From: Paenibacillus lycopersici
GTDB lineage: Bacteria > Bacillota > Bacilli > Paenibacillales > Paenibacillaceae
Direction: 5' to 3'
Assembly: GCF_010119935.1 (NCBI RefSeq)
Contig: NZ_CP048209.1
Coordinates: forward strand, 5,933,001-5,997,000
Length of the DNA stretch: 64,000 bases
Shown here: positions 39,683 to 48,845 of the stretch, in pieces
How the letters are laid out: every line of letters starts with the position of its first letter
How positions within the stretch are numbered: position 1 is the first letter of the stretch
Program-made: the position numbers and the translations under genes
Notes under the pieces: generated by a model
Seen by the model: only the letters and a program-made list of their open reading frames with translations
Told to the model about the DNA's origin: nothing
The model's database searches: none

Positions 39683-42592
39683 TCAGTGCGGGAAGATGGT
39701 CTTGCCCGCAAGCGGATGCATCATCGACTTGCCGTCCCATACGAATGCGCGGATGCTCACGCCGTTCGTATTCGCCGGCAGCACGACCGTAGCCGTCAGC
39801 GTCTGGTTCGTAAAGGTTTTCACATTCGCGTTCTCCGTCGTGGATACCAGCAATCCGTTCGCGTTGTACACGCCCACGATCAATGACACGCTCTGATCGG
39901 CGTCCGTGGAGTTGACGATCGTCGTCGAGACTTTGACGATGCCGCTCGGCTGCAACGACGCAAGCGGCGTGCCGTCGCCGTTCGCGAACGACGGCGTCGA
40001 GACGGTCAAACCGTTGCCGACGATGATCGCCGCAGAAGCAGAGGCGATGTCGCGGCCGTTAATGGTCACGACCGCCTGCACATGGGCCGTGCCTGCGGCA
40101 ACAGCGGTTACGACGCCTTGCGCCGATACGGAGGCGACGGAAGACGCGTCGCTTGAATACGTAATGGCGACCGCTTCTTTGGTCAGATCGAGCGTCTTGC
40201 CTGCCGCGTCTGCGCCGATGACGGCCAAGATCGTCGTGTCGCCCGTCTTGAGCTGCGACTTGTCAGGCGCGACAGACACCGTGGCGATGCTGTCCAGTCC
40301 GAAGTCGGCCAGGTATTGGAACTTCACGGCGTCGGCGACGACTTTGTCGTTGGCCAAGTCGCTGAGCGTCACGGAACCGCCCGTGCCGGCCGCGAACTTA
40401 TGGTTGCCGAGCAATAGCCATTGTCCCGACGGCGACGTATATTCGTTGACCGTGTACGCCTTCGAGCCGCCGTCGAACTGCACGTTGAATGCGGCGTTCG
40501 TCGCTCTGCTCTCGTTGGATGCCCGCGGAGGCAGCCAGTAATACACCGCATAGTAGCCGCTCTGCGGCAAATTCGGCGTCCACTTAATCGTCTTCGCGCC
40601 GCTTCCTTTCGCGGTGTACACGTAGCCGTTCGCGTTCCCGCCGGTCGCCGCCGTCCACGTGCCCGTCTTCGCAGCGTCCGCATCGTCCACGATGACGGAT
40701 GCGCTTGTCGTCCGGACCGTCAATGTGCCGCTGGCCGGCGAGACATTGCCTGACAAGTCGCGCGCCTTCACATAGAAGGAATACTCCGTGTCTGCGGTCA
40801 ATCCTGTCAGCGTTGCCGAATTAGCCATGATGACCGACGCGATTTTCTCGTTCGTGGATGCGTTGTAGATGTCGGCATCCAGCGGCACGCCGTTCTCGCT
40901 CGCCGTCCAGGTCAGCTTCAGCGTGGAATCCGTCCGATCCTGCGCGGCCAGTCCCGTCGGCGCGGACGGCGCGGACGTATCGCTCTTCGCGCTTGCCGGA
41001 TCTTCGAATATCCCGATATCCGGGGAGCCAGTATACAGCGTGTTGCCCCAGAAGTCCTTGCCTCCGTTGCCTTCAATGACGCGGCCTTCGCCAATCAACG
41101 GCGAATCGGCCCGCAGCTTGAAGCCATTCACTTTATCCATGCCGTCGCCGCCCGTAGGACCGACGAATTTCGGATCGACGTTCAAGTTGCGGACGCCTTG
41201 GCTCGGCGGCGTAGCGCCGAAGAAATCGTTGTTGTAGAATTTCGGACTTGCCGGATACGGCTGGCTGCCCTGCGACGTATAGAAAATATTGTTGATATAC
41301 GTCGACTTCGGATTGTCCGACAAGAGGAAGCCGTCGCCGTTGTCGTTGTAGAACACGTTGTTGAAGAACAATCCGTTATCGTGCACTTCCACCGTCTTGC
41401 CCGACGAGCGGTGATGCTGGTCGTTGCGGCTGACGTTGTAACGGTAATAGTTCGTGCCGTTCTGCAGCTGGCCCATGTCCATCACGAAGCCGCCGGCATT
41501 GTCATGCGAATAGTTGTATTCGTACAAATGATCGCCCTGCGCGGCGATGTCGGTGTCGAAAGCCGAGGAGTCGGTCGAAGCGGCGTTCAAGTAATGCACC
41601 CGGGCCACTTCGTTGTGCCGGAAAATCGCGCCGTCCGTCTTCCATACCCAGACGCCGGCGATCCACTTGAAATCATACGAGTTGATCGCGACGTCGTACA
41701 CGGCGTTGTTCTCGATCAGCGGGTTCTTGGCTACGCCGAGGACGATGCCGTCCGATCCCGTCCGCTCGATCGTGTTGCCCCGAACAACGACGTTCTGATG
41801 ATACTGCGACGTATCGTTCGCGAAGCCGTCCATATTGATGCCGATCGTCTGCACGTCGTGAATATGGTTGTTCTCGATCAGCAGGTTTTTGAAATACGCG
41901 TGCTTATCGGCAGGAACATTCGATTCCCACTCCCAGGCATTAACCATGATCGCCGCGTTGTGGTTCTTGTTGACCGTTTCCCCGTCCGTGTCCGTGACCC
42001 AATCTTCACCGCTGACCGAGATGCCCGCCACATCGTGAATATCCAGGTCCTTGAGCTGGATGCCGCTCATCGGGCCTTCATGATGGGAGATGACCCAGAC
42101 CCCGGAACGCCGGTGAAACTCCGTTTTGTAATCGTTCGGGTTCGCGGCATTGAAGTTCGTGATTTCAATGTCCTGCACCGTGATGTATTCATGGTTCTCG
42201 ATCCGTACACCGTAGCCGCCGCCTCCGCCGTTGATGATCGGCTTGACGTCGCCGCCGTAGGAGCCGATCGTGATCTGGCCGTCCGCGCTGCCCGAGAACG
42301 TAACGTCGAGCGACTGATTCCACACGCTGCCCGATTTCAAAAGCACTTCATCGCCGGGATGCAGCTGGCCCGCAGCGCCCACCGAGCTGACATGGCTCAG
42401 CGTCCGCCATGGCTGGCCCGCGCTTGTTCCGCTGTTGGCGTCATTGCCGGTTACGGCATCCACATAATAGGTGATACCGGCTGCTTCGGCCGCTGCCGTG
42501 CCGGACGCGAAATTGCCGACGCCCGCCAACTGCAGCGTTAACGCGCCTAAAGCCGCCATCAGGCTTGCTTTCCATCGCTTGCTCGCTATCAT
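39683..42592 (-). CDS. Secreted right-handed beta-helix protein with Fn3, Golvesin-like and Ig-like modules
   Basis: A 969-residue exported protein. The signal peptide (to about residue 35) is followed by GITYYVDAVTGNDANSGT and a long beta-helix (about 38-560) with NNHIHDVQTIGINMDG, SHDNAGGFVMDMGQLQNG and GSPDIGIFED, parallel to the first beta-helix protein. Fibronectin III follows (about 570-660, TGLAAQDRTDSTLKLTWTAS), then a Golvesin/xanthan-lyase-type module (VIVDDADAAKTGTW ... AVYYWLPPRASN), a Big_2-type Ig module (VTYSSDASSVASV) and a C-terminal beta domain. No SLH or dockerin is seen, so it is secreted or held by partners. The start overlaps the cohesin-SLH gene by four bases. Confidence 0.85.
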   Translation of the reverse strand: MIASKRWKASLMAALGALTLQLAGVGNFASGTAAAEAAGITYYVDAVTGNDANSGTSAGQPWRTLSHVSSVGAAGQLHPGDEVLLKSGSVWNQSLDVTFSGSADGQITIGSYGGDVKPIINGGGGGYGVRIENHEYITVQDIEITNFNAANPNDYKTEFHRRSGVWVISHHEGPMSGIQLKDLDIHDVAGISVSGEDWVTDTDGETVNKNHNAAIMVNAWEWESNVPADKHAYFKNLLIENNHIHDVQTIGINMDGFANDTSQYHQNVVVRGNTIERTGSDGIVLGVAKNPLIENNAVYDVAINSYDFKWIAGVWVWKTDGAIFRHNEVARVHYLNAASTDSSAFDTDIAAQGDHLYEYNYSHDNAGGFVMDMGQLQNGTNYYRYNVSRNDQHHRSSGKTVEVHDNGLFFNNVFYNDNGDGFLLSDNPKSTYINNIFYTSQGSQPYPASPKFYNNDFFGATPPSQGVRNLNVDPKFVGPTGGDGMDKVNGFKLRADSPLIGEGRVIEGNGGKDFWGNTLYTGSPDIGIFEDPASAKSDTSAPSAPTGLAAQDRTDSTLKLTWTASENGVPLDADIYNASTNEKIASVIMANSATLTGLTADTEYSFYVKARDLSGNVSPASGTLTVRTTSASVIVDDADAAKTGTWTAATGGNANGYVYTAKGSGAKTIKWTPNLPQSGYYAVYYWLPPRASNESRATNAAFNVQFDGGSKAYTVNEYTSPSGQWLLLGNHKFAAGTGGSVTLSDLANDKVVADAVKFQYLADFGLDSIATVSVAPDKSQLKTGDTTILAVIGADAAGKTLDLTKEAVAITYSSDASSVASVSAQGVVTAVAAGTAHVQAVVTINGRDIASASAAIIVGNGLTVSTPSFANGDGTPLASLQPSGIVKVSTTIVNSTDADQSVSLIVGVYNANGLLVSTTENANVKTFTNQTLTATVVLPANTNGVSIRAFVWDGKSMMHPLAGKTIFPH

Positions 42593-43629
42593 TTCGTTAA
42601 TCCTCCTTCATTCATCTTCGCATCGTACATTCTGACCAATATCGCCGCCGCTTCCGCCCGGGTCGTCGGTTCGTTCGGCGCGAAGCGCTGCTGGCCTCTT
42701 CCGCCCATCAGCTTCCGTTCGGCGGACAGCGCCGCATAAGGACGTGCCCACGGAGCAATGGCGTCCGAATCGGCAAAATCCGGCTTCGACGCCGCTTCCG
42801 GCTGCCAGCCCATGGCGCGAACCGCCATCGCCGCCAATTCGGCGCGCGTAATCGGCTTGCCGGCGCGGAACGTTAAGTCCTCGTAACCGGTAATCCAGCC
42901 TGCACGGATTGCGGTAGTCGCTGCGTCCTTCGCCCAGGCGGGAATCGCAGCCGCATCCTTGAATACAGGAGCGTTGGCATTCAGAGACGCCGGGTTCATT
43001 GCTCGGACAAGCATCGCCGCGAATTCGGCCCGCGTGACCGGCTTGTTCGGCAGGAAGCGGTTGTCCGCATACCCTTGCACGAATCCAAGTCCTGCCGCCC
43101 GCTTGATCGCTTCTTCCGCCCAGTGCCCGGCTATATCGGTAAGCGGTGCCCCGCCTCCGATGATCGCCTTCGCGCGGCTGACGCCTTTCACGATCGATTC
43201 GCCAAGCGCGGCATTGACCAGCTTCGTCCGGATGAGCGATATTTCGGCCGGTCCAGCCGCCTGCGCCACGAACGTGAGCGTCGCCAGCACGACAGTGCCG
43301 CTGTCGCCCGAACGCTTGCCGACCTTCGTATGCGCGAGCGTAATCGTGCCATCCTTGACGATCGGGTCGATGGAGAAGCCGTCCGCCATGTTGACGGCCG
43401 TTCTCAGCTTCAATCGCCTGTCGTCGTACCGGAGCGCGGCTTCGTACGCATAGACATCCGTAAGCGAGCTGCCGGTGACCGTGACCTTCACTTCCGCGCC
43501 GACAGCCGCCGCCGGCTTGTCGATCGTTAATGCAACGGACGGACTGCCGCCGGCGAATGCCATCGGCGGCCATCCGGCCGTAAGCGTCAAGCCGATCAAC
43601 AGCAGCAACGCGAACGCTCGTTTAATCAT
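42589..43629 (-). CDS. Cohesin-SLH cell-wall anchor protein
   Basis: A 346-residue exported protein. Signal peptide (1-26, ending MAFA), then a cohesin-like domain (about 30-160, SVALTIDKPAAAVGAEVKVT, VYAYEAALRYDDRRLKL, GTVVLATLTFVAQ). Three SLH domains (about 168-346) follow, with the TRAE repeats in VTRAEFAAMLVRAM, ITRAELAAMAVRAM and TTRAEAAAILVRMY. SLH domains bind pyruvylated wall polysaccharide, and cohesins bind dockerins. It is a natural anchor for a dockerin-bearing protein on the cell surface; the partner may be the protein at 43732-46920. It is translationally coupled to the beta-helix gene downstream. Confidence 0.88.
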   Translation of the reverse strand: MIKRAFALLLLIGLTLTAGWPPMAFAGGSPSVALTIDKPAAAVGAEVKVTVTGSSLTDVYAYEAALRYDDRRLKLRTAVNMADGFSIDPIVKDGTITLAHTKVGKRSGDSGTVVLATLTFVAQAAGPAEISLIRTKLVNAALGESIVKGVSRAKAIIGGGAPLTDIAGHWAEEAIKRAAGLGFVQGYADNRFLPNKPVTRAEFAAMLVRAMNPASLNANAPVFKDAAAIPAWAKDAATTAIRAGWITGYEDLTFRAGKPITRAELAAMAVRAMGWQPEAASKPDFADSDAIAPWARPYAALSAERKLMGGRGQQRFAPNEPTTRAEAAAILVRMYDAKMNEGGLTK

Positions 43630-43731
43630 GATGCCTTCTTTCCCCGATCCCCGCGCCGCCTGCCCGGAGCGGAACGCGCCTTGCGCGTCCCGCCCGGAAG
43701 CAGACGAGCCGCAGTTCCCGGAATCGTTATG

Positions 43732-46700
43732 TTAGTCGTTCAGCCAGTCATTCGTAATCATTTGCGCGATTGCGGCGAGCGAACGAATCGTAATCTCGCC
43801 TTCGTCGAACAGGTCCGCCTTCGCAATGTTAGCCCATTCCGGATCGTCCGACGTCTTGCCGAAGTATTTCGCCAGAATGGACAGATCCTGAATCGTAATA
43901 TGGGTTGCGCCCGGTACAAGCGCAATGAATTGGCCTTTGAATGTCAGTACGGCCGCTTGCAGCGTTGCAACCGCTTGGTCAACGACGTACTGGCTTGCGC
44001 TGACGCTCGCGTACACGCCGTTCGCCGCAGCGATGGCCGACGACAGCGCGTCTTTGGCCGCTTGCGGATATTGGCCGACCTTCGTGCCCGCTGTTGCCTT
44101 GTTGTACGTCGACTGCGCAGCAGTAATCGCGTGCTGAAGCTCCGTTTTGTCGGTTACGACTACCGGTGCGTTGACGCTGTTCAGGAACGTCGTGACCGCA
44201 GCATTCAGTGCACTGACCGCTGCCGCAATCTCGTCCTGGCTCGCAGCCGCGTTATCGGCAACCGCTTGCGCCGCGTCGATTGCGTCCTGCAGCGCGGTAA
44301 TGGCGCTTGCAGGGTATTGGCCTGCTTCGCTGCCTGCCACCGCCGTGTCGTGCTTCTCCTGCGCGCTTGCGATCGCCGCGACCAGCGTGGAGTGGTCTGC
44401 CGCCGTCAACAAGAAGGATACGGAGCTGTCCGCCGCGTTAATGACCCCGGCGTCGTTCGACAGCTGGAATTGCTGCATCGAAACGCCGGTCTCGCCCGCG
44501 GCTGCATCTGCTTTCACGGATGCGTTCAAGTCGAACAGATGCCCTTGCGCGGAGAAATCCGGTGCCGTGCTGCCGAGAACGACCAGAATTTGGCCGAGCT
44601 CCGGTTTGATCGCGGCATCGAGCACGCTCAATCCCGGTACGGCGGATTCGACGACGCCCGAAGCGAGCCGATCGGCATCTTCCGGATCGATCGCGAAACT
44701 CAACTTATTCGGATCGTAATGAATGACGGCCTGCATCATATTGAAGCTTTGCCCGCCCCCGCCCAGGAAGCCCGCTGCCAGCTTGACCGTGCCGCCGGCA
44801 ACGGCGGAGTCCGGCGCGCTCAGCGTGCCGCGCGGCTCGTCCGTATTGACCGGTCCCGGCTCGCCCGGCGTGAACGAGAACGTCGCGCTCGTCGGACGGG
44901 TAATGCCGTCGCCGCCGACGGTCGCCGTATAGACGCCGCTCGCGTAAGCGCTGCCAGTAATCGGGAACGTGAAGGAATAATGGCCTTGAGCATCGCTCGG
45001 CGCTTGATCGATATAAGCGATCGCGCCGTTCGGATCGGTCACGAGCAGCGTAATGTCTCTGCCCGTCACGCTTGCCGCTTGCCCGGAAACCGTAATCAGG
45101 TTCGTCTCGCCGTTGACATTGACGTCCACCGAGACGTCCTGCGCGGGAGCCGTGCCGACTTCAAGATCGGCCTTGCCCCACTGCCCTCTGTTCTTCTTCA
45201 CGGATTCGCCCGTCGTCGTCCAGCCCCACTGGCCGCGTCCGCTCGAGCTGCCGTCGTTCAGCACGGAGTTAAGCAGCAGGCTCTTGTGATCCCACGGATT
45301 CGTAAGGCCGATCTCGCTGAGCGGGATCGCCGCTTCGAGCGTGTAGCTCTTGCCGTCCTCTGCTTTCGTGCCCGCCAGCGGAATCGACGGGTACATGAAG
45401 CTCGAGTTGCGGTACACGTAGGATTGCGGGCCGTTGCTGATACTGCCGCTGATGACGACCTGCACGTCGCTCTCGAGCATCGTGTTCTTCATGTCCGGAT
45501 GCTGGCTGTAGTCCAGATCCTCCGTGCCGAGGAACAGCTCGAGGTTGTCCCCCGCCCAGATGCCGTTGCCCGTGTTCTCGTTGATCATCGGCGTCGGATC
45601 TTGAATGACCGCGCCCACGTACAGATTGTCGGCGTCGTATTTGAAATACACCTTGGCGCCGTGATAATCGCCGTCCCCGTCCGTAATGCCCTCCAGCGTA
45701 ATGGCGTTCGCGCCCTGCCATTCGCCCGTCGGATTCCCGTTGCCGTCCAGCTCAACGGTGCCGTTGATCGTGATCGGACCCGTCGCCTGCTTGATGGTCG
45801 TCTGCCCCGGCGTCTCCACCGGCGTACCGCCGCCATCGTCCGACGGATCGCCGTAGCCCACCGCGATGCGGGTCATCCGCGGATGCTTGATGCCGTACAG
45901 CTCGCCCGACGTGAAGGCCGGCATCCGGACTTGCACGAAGCGCGTGCCCGCTGGCAGATTGCCGATGTCGATCGTCGTCGGCAGCCAGTCGGGGCCGTAT
46001 GCGGTTATCGGTTTATGGTAGGAGCTGCTTTGCGTGGCGTTCGTGTACGTCACGCCGTCCGGCGAGGCCCAGACCTCGAAATAGTTCGAAGGGATGAAGT
46101 TGAAATACCCTTCCGCATATACGCTCTTGGCCTCCTTGCCTTCCGGCACCTCGTACGTCAGCCCCTGATCGGCCTTCGTCGCGTCAATGCGTTCGACGAT
46201 CGCCAGGTTGGTGAATGTCCGCGCGTCCCAAATCGAGCTGGCGAAGCTGACGACGTTCAGATTGCTCGTATCCGCACTGGAAGCAAGCTTGGTGAAATCC
46301 TCCATTCTGTCGGAGATGTAGTCGTTCACCGGCGCCGTGGACGCCGTGCTCGTCAACGTTACATTATCCAAGGCGAAGTCCGCATAGCTGTCCGGATCGC
46401 TAAAATGGCTTGCCTGCGGCAGTCGGATATGTAGATACTTGGTTCCCGCCGCTACCGGGCCGGAGATGTATGAGGCAATAAGTTGTGAGTGATCGGTCAC
46501 GAGGTCCGGCTTCAGCTTCCGCACCATCGTTACTTCCTGACCGTCCGTAAACGTGCCCGTGCCGCTGTCGTACGTAGCCTCGAACACCTTCAGTTCGTCG
46601 GAGGCCGTGAAATTCAACTTCCATTTGTTAGCGTTTACATCAATCGTCACGCCTTTGAAGCTGGTGTCGCCGGCGTAATAATACAAGTCGCCCGGGCCCG

Positions 46701-46920
46701 TAACCAACCCGTCTGCAGCACTTACTCCCGATTCCAGAAATACATTGTCCAGCGTGTCTAAGGTGTCTTTGAACTTGCCCGTTCCGTCGAACGTCACGGC
46801 GCTTCCCGTTCCGTCCCCGGCATCCGCGCTCGCCTGACCGGCCGCGAACAGTCCGTTCGAACTGCCCAGCAGCAGACTCATCAAGCTCAGCGTCTTCAGC
46901 CATTTGAACTTCCTGCTCAT
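43732..46920 (-). CDS. Modular surface protein: CBM9-like, cohesin, FIVAR repeats, dockerin-like C-terminus
   Basis: A 1062-residue exported protein. The signal peptide (to about 30) is followed by two jelly-roll-like regions (about 35-360) and a CBM9-like domain (about 380-590, LYVGAVIQDPTPMINENTG, GDNLELFLGTED). A cohesin-like domain (about 696-840, MMQAVIHYDPNKLSFAIDPE) and two FIVAR-type helical repeats (about 841-1000) follow. The C-terminus (1001-1062) resembles a dockerin pair: ITIQDLSILAKYFG and DLFDEGEITIRSLAAIAQMI. The first calcium loop is degenerate. The ATG at 46920 follows AGGAG by eight bases; the upstream TTG is rejected. It heads the operon. Confidence 0.82.
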   Translation of the reverse strand: MSRKFKWLKTLSLMSLLLGSSNGLFAAGQASADAGDGTGSAVTFDGTGKFKDTLDTLDNVFLESGVSAADGLVTGPGDLYYYAGDTSFKGVTIDVNANKWKLNFTASDELKVFEATYDSGTGTFTDGQEVTMVRKLKPDLVTDHSQLIASYISGPVAAGTKYLHIRLPQASHFSDPDSYADFALDNVTLTSTASTAPVNDYISDRMEDFTKLASSADTSNLNVVSFASSIWDARTFTNLAIVERIDATKADQGLTYEVPEGKEAKSVYAEGYFNFIPSNYFEVWASPDGVTYTNATQSSSYHKPITAYGPDWLPTTIDIGNLPAGTRFVQVRMPAFTSGELYGIKHPRMTRIAVGYGDPSDDGGGTPVETPGQTTIKQATGPITINGTVELDGNGNPTGEWQGANAITLEGITDGDGDYHGAKVYFKYDADNLYVGAVIQDPTPMINENTGNGIWAGDNLELFLGTEDLDYSQHPDMKNTMLESDVQVVISGSISNGPQSYVYRNSSFMYPSIPLAGTKAEDGKSYTLEAAIPLSEIGLTNPWDHKSLLLNSVLNDGSSSGRGQWGWTTTGESVKKNRGQWGKADLEVGTAPAQDVSVDVNVNGETNLITVSGQAASVTGRDITLLVTDPNGAIAYIDQAPSDAQGHYSFTFPITGSAYASGVYTATVGGDGITRPTSATFSFTPGEPGPVNTDEPRGTLSAPDSAVAGGTVKLAAGFLGGGGQSFNMMQAVIHYDPNKLSFAIDPEDADRLASGVVESAVPGLSVLDAAIKPELGQILVVLGSTAPDFSAQGHLFDLNASVKADAAAGETGVSMQQFQLSNDAGVINAADSSVSFLLTAADHSTLVAAIASAQEKHDTAVAGSEAGQYPASAITALQDAIDAAQAVADNAAASQDEIAAAVSALNAAVTTFLNSVNAPVVVTDKTELQHAITAAQSTYNKATAGTKVGQYPQAAKDALSSAIAAANGVYASVSASQYVVDQAVATLQAAVLTFKGQFIALVPGATHITIQDLSILAKYFGKTSDDPEWANIAKADLFDEGEITIRSLAAIAQMITNDWLND

Positions 46921-46961
46921 TCCTTCATCTCCTCTCAACTCTGCTCTGACATGCGTTAATA

Positions 46962-46978
46962 TGATACAATTAGTATCA
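46962..46978 (-). promoter_or_regulatory. Operator-like palindrome upstream of the surface-protein operon
   Basis: Perfect 6-bp inverted repeat TGATAC (46962-46967) and GTATCA (46973-46978) around 5 nt, inside an AT-rich promoter-like stretch (46950-47030). On the minus strand it overlaps TTGATA and TATCAT hexamers, a suitable place for a repressor to block RNA polymerase. It lies about 42 nt upstream of the start at 46920. The regulator is unknown. Confidence 0.5.
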
Positions 46979-47035
46979 ATAAAAAGCTATGCTTTATTGT
47001 GCTATTTTTAGTGTTTTTATGACTAAACTGCGTGG

Positions 47036-47110
47036 TGCGACCCCCTAAATCGCATGGCGCGACCCCCTAAATCCCCCTCTCCAGGGGGACCCCAAGGGCC
47101 TCCGGCCCTC
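47036..47110. repeat. REP-like unit with tandem GCGACCCCCTAAAT and nested palindromes
   Basis: GCGACCCCCTAAATC occurs twice (47036-47051 and about 47058-47072, spaced 21-22 nt). Two GC hairpins follow: CCCCCT/AGGGGG (about 47072-47089) and GGGCC/GGCCC (about 47096-47108). It resembles a repetitive extragenic palindrome; the window holds only this copy. Confidence 0.5.
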
Positions 47111-47184
47111 TGGACACCCGGAATGGTATAACGTCGATGCTACAGAGCAGCGCACTCGGGAGACGTCGGTGCCGGGCCTCGTTT

Positions 47185-47815
47185 TCGTCCCTCGCGGGAC
47201 ACACTTCCCATTCGGCGCTCGCGAGCTGCCTGCTGTCCCTTGCGGGACCATGAGAACGTCATGCGCCGCAGAGACGGTTGGGAGCCAGTACGTGCCGGGG
47301 CTCGCTTTCGTCCCTCGCGGGACACGCTTTACGTTGGAGCGCCGCAAGCCAGCGCCTTCGGCTGGCTTGCCTGGGGCGGCAGGTTCTCGCCGCCTGGCTG
47401 TTCCGCAAGCCGGCGCCTTTGGCTGGCTTGCCCGAGGCGGCAGGTTCTCGCCGCCGAAGTTGGTGTTACAGCTGCCTGCGGCAGCTGCCGAGCTCAAACT
47501 GCCCGGAGCTTCTCATTAAATACGAATGTGCCGCCTCATTTTGTCCCTCGCGGCACACACTTCACCTTGGGCGCTCAAGGGGCGCTCGCGATGCGAACCG
47601 CCTGCTGTCTCTTGCGAGGCACGCTTTACGTTGGAGCGCTGCAAGCCGGCGCCTTTGGTTGGCTTGCCCGGGGCGGCAGGTTCTCGCCGCCTGGCTGTTC
47701 CGCAAGCCGGCGCCTTTGGCTGGCTTGCCCGAAGGCGGCAGGTTCTCGCCGCTGAAGCTGGTGTTACAGCTGCCTGCGGCAGCGGCTGGTTTTAAATCGA
47801 GGGCTCTTCTACGAA
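47185..47815 (+). repeat. Duplicated GC-rich block
   Basis: Two blocks share order and sequence: 47185-47510 and about 47535-47815. Each has TCCCTCGCGG-CACAC, GCCTGCTGTC-CTTGCG, ACGCTTTACGTTGGAGCGC and GCAAGCCGGCGCCTTTGG. Both then have GGCGGCAGGTTCTCGCCGCC and end in TGGTGTTACAGCTGCCTGCG. It is a direct duplication of about 280-320 bp with small gaps. The internal unit AAGCCGGCGCCTTTGGCTGG also recurs at 48351-48845. Confidence 0.7.
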
Positions 47816-47828
47816 ATGAGAGTCGTCG

Positions 47829-47872
47829 AAAAAAAAAAAAAAAAAGCCGAAAAGTCCATTGGACTTTTCGGC
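47829..47872 (-). terminator. Intrinsic terminator with 17-nt T-tract, no obvious gene
   Basis: On the minus strand GCCGAAAAGTCCA pairs with TGGACTTTTCGGC, followed by 17 consecutive Ts (47845-47829). The next coding gene upstream on this strand ends at 48859, nearly 1 kb away with repeat element C in between. The terminator may close a short untranslated transcript (about 47873-48300), or be a relic. Confidence 0.75.
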
Positions 47873-48041
47873 ACCAGATCGTAGGGAAACCCATGGTAGA
47901 GACATTGAGTGGCTGGTATTATTTGAACGGCGGACCTCGGGCAGTAGCGGCGGCCACTTTCCCGTTTTCCAGCTTGATCCGAAGCTAATCACGTCGCTTA
48001 AGGAGGAATAGGCAGCAGCACTGTCTTCGAAAGCACTGAAC

Positions 48042-48220
48042 CCGGACAGGAGATCCGTTATTCGCCTGTTTTCATAGCTTTTTAAATGCTCGCGGACAGA
48101 GGATCCTCTATTTCGTCAAATAGGCAGACTTTTGATGCTCTCCGGAGGCAATAACGATTCCTGTGTCCGTTCACCACCCCAAATATACCGTTTTTAACAA
48201 AATAACGGCTTCTGTGTCCG
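48042..48220. repeat. Four-unit intergenic repeat element, copy C
   Basis: Units at 48042-48062 and 48091-48113 (plus, CGGACAG-AGATCC core), 48150-48170 and 48201-48220 (minus, CGATTCCTGTGTCCG and CGGCTTCTGTGTCCG). Spacings are 50 and 51 nt, the centre is about 37 nt and the total is 179 nt. The reverse complement of 47990-48290 aligns to 12060-12350 with roughly 80-85% identity by eye, so copies A and C are two longer repeats in opposite orientation. Confidence 0.85.
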
Positions 48221-48350
48221 TTGCCCATGAAGACGATCTTGTCGGCATGGGCAATGTCGAAGAACCGAGCACTTTCTCGGCAGCAACCAGCTGGCAGCAC
48301 CAGCTGCTTTCGGGCTCGCCCGAGGAGACAGGCTTGCCGCCCGGCTGCTC

Positions 48351-48845
48351 CGCAAGCCGACGCCTTCGGCTGGCTCGCCCGGCGCGGCAGCCCTCCTCGC
48401 CTGTCTGCCCCCGCAAGCCTACGCCTCCGGCTGGCTTGCCCGGCACGGCAACCCTCCTCGCCTGTCTGCCCCCGCCAGCCGACGCCTTCGGCTGGCTCGC
48501 CCGGCGCGGCAGCCCTCCTCGCCTGTCTGCCCCCGCAAGCCTACGCCTCCGGCTGGCTTGCCCGGGGCGGCAGGCTCTCCCCGTCTGACACTGCCCCCGC
48601 CAGCCGACGCCTTCGGCTGGCTTGCCCGGCGCGGCAGCCCTCCCCCGCCTGACTGCACTGCGAGCCGACGCCTTCAGCTGGCACGCCCAGCGCGGCAGGC
48701 TCTCCCCGCCTGACACTGCCCTCGCAAGGCGACGCCTTCGGCTGGCTTGCCCGGGGCGGCAGGTCCCCGCCGCCCGGCTGCTCCGCAAGCCGGCGCCCGC
48801 GGCTGGCTCGCCCGGCGCGACAGGCTCTCCCCGCCTGTCTGCCTG
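48351..48845. repeat. About eight GC-rich ~62-bp tandem repeats
   Basis: Units begin CGCAAGCC[G/T]ACGCC, continue [T/C]CGGCTGGC, then GCCCGGC/G, CGGCAGG/CC..CTC and end in GCCTGTCTGCC or GACACTGCC. Eight can be followed, with lengths of about 60-64 bp. Each contains its own GCCGG/CCGGC palindrome. All six frames are open because of composition only. Confidence 0.8.

Noticed and set aside
43681..46434. A 917-codon plus-strand open frame
   Set aside because: Shadow of the modular surface protein gene on the other strand.
48351..48845. Repeat array considered as a CRISPR array
   Set aside because: The ~62-bp units are continuous repeats without unique spacers, and no cas genes are in the window.
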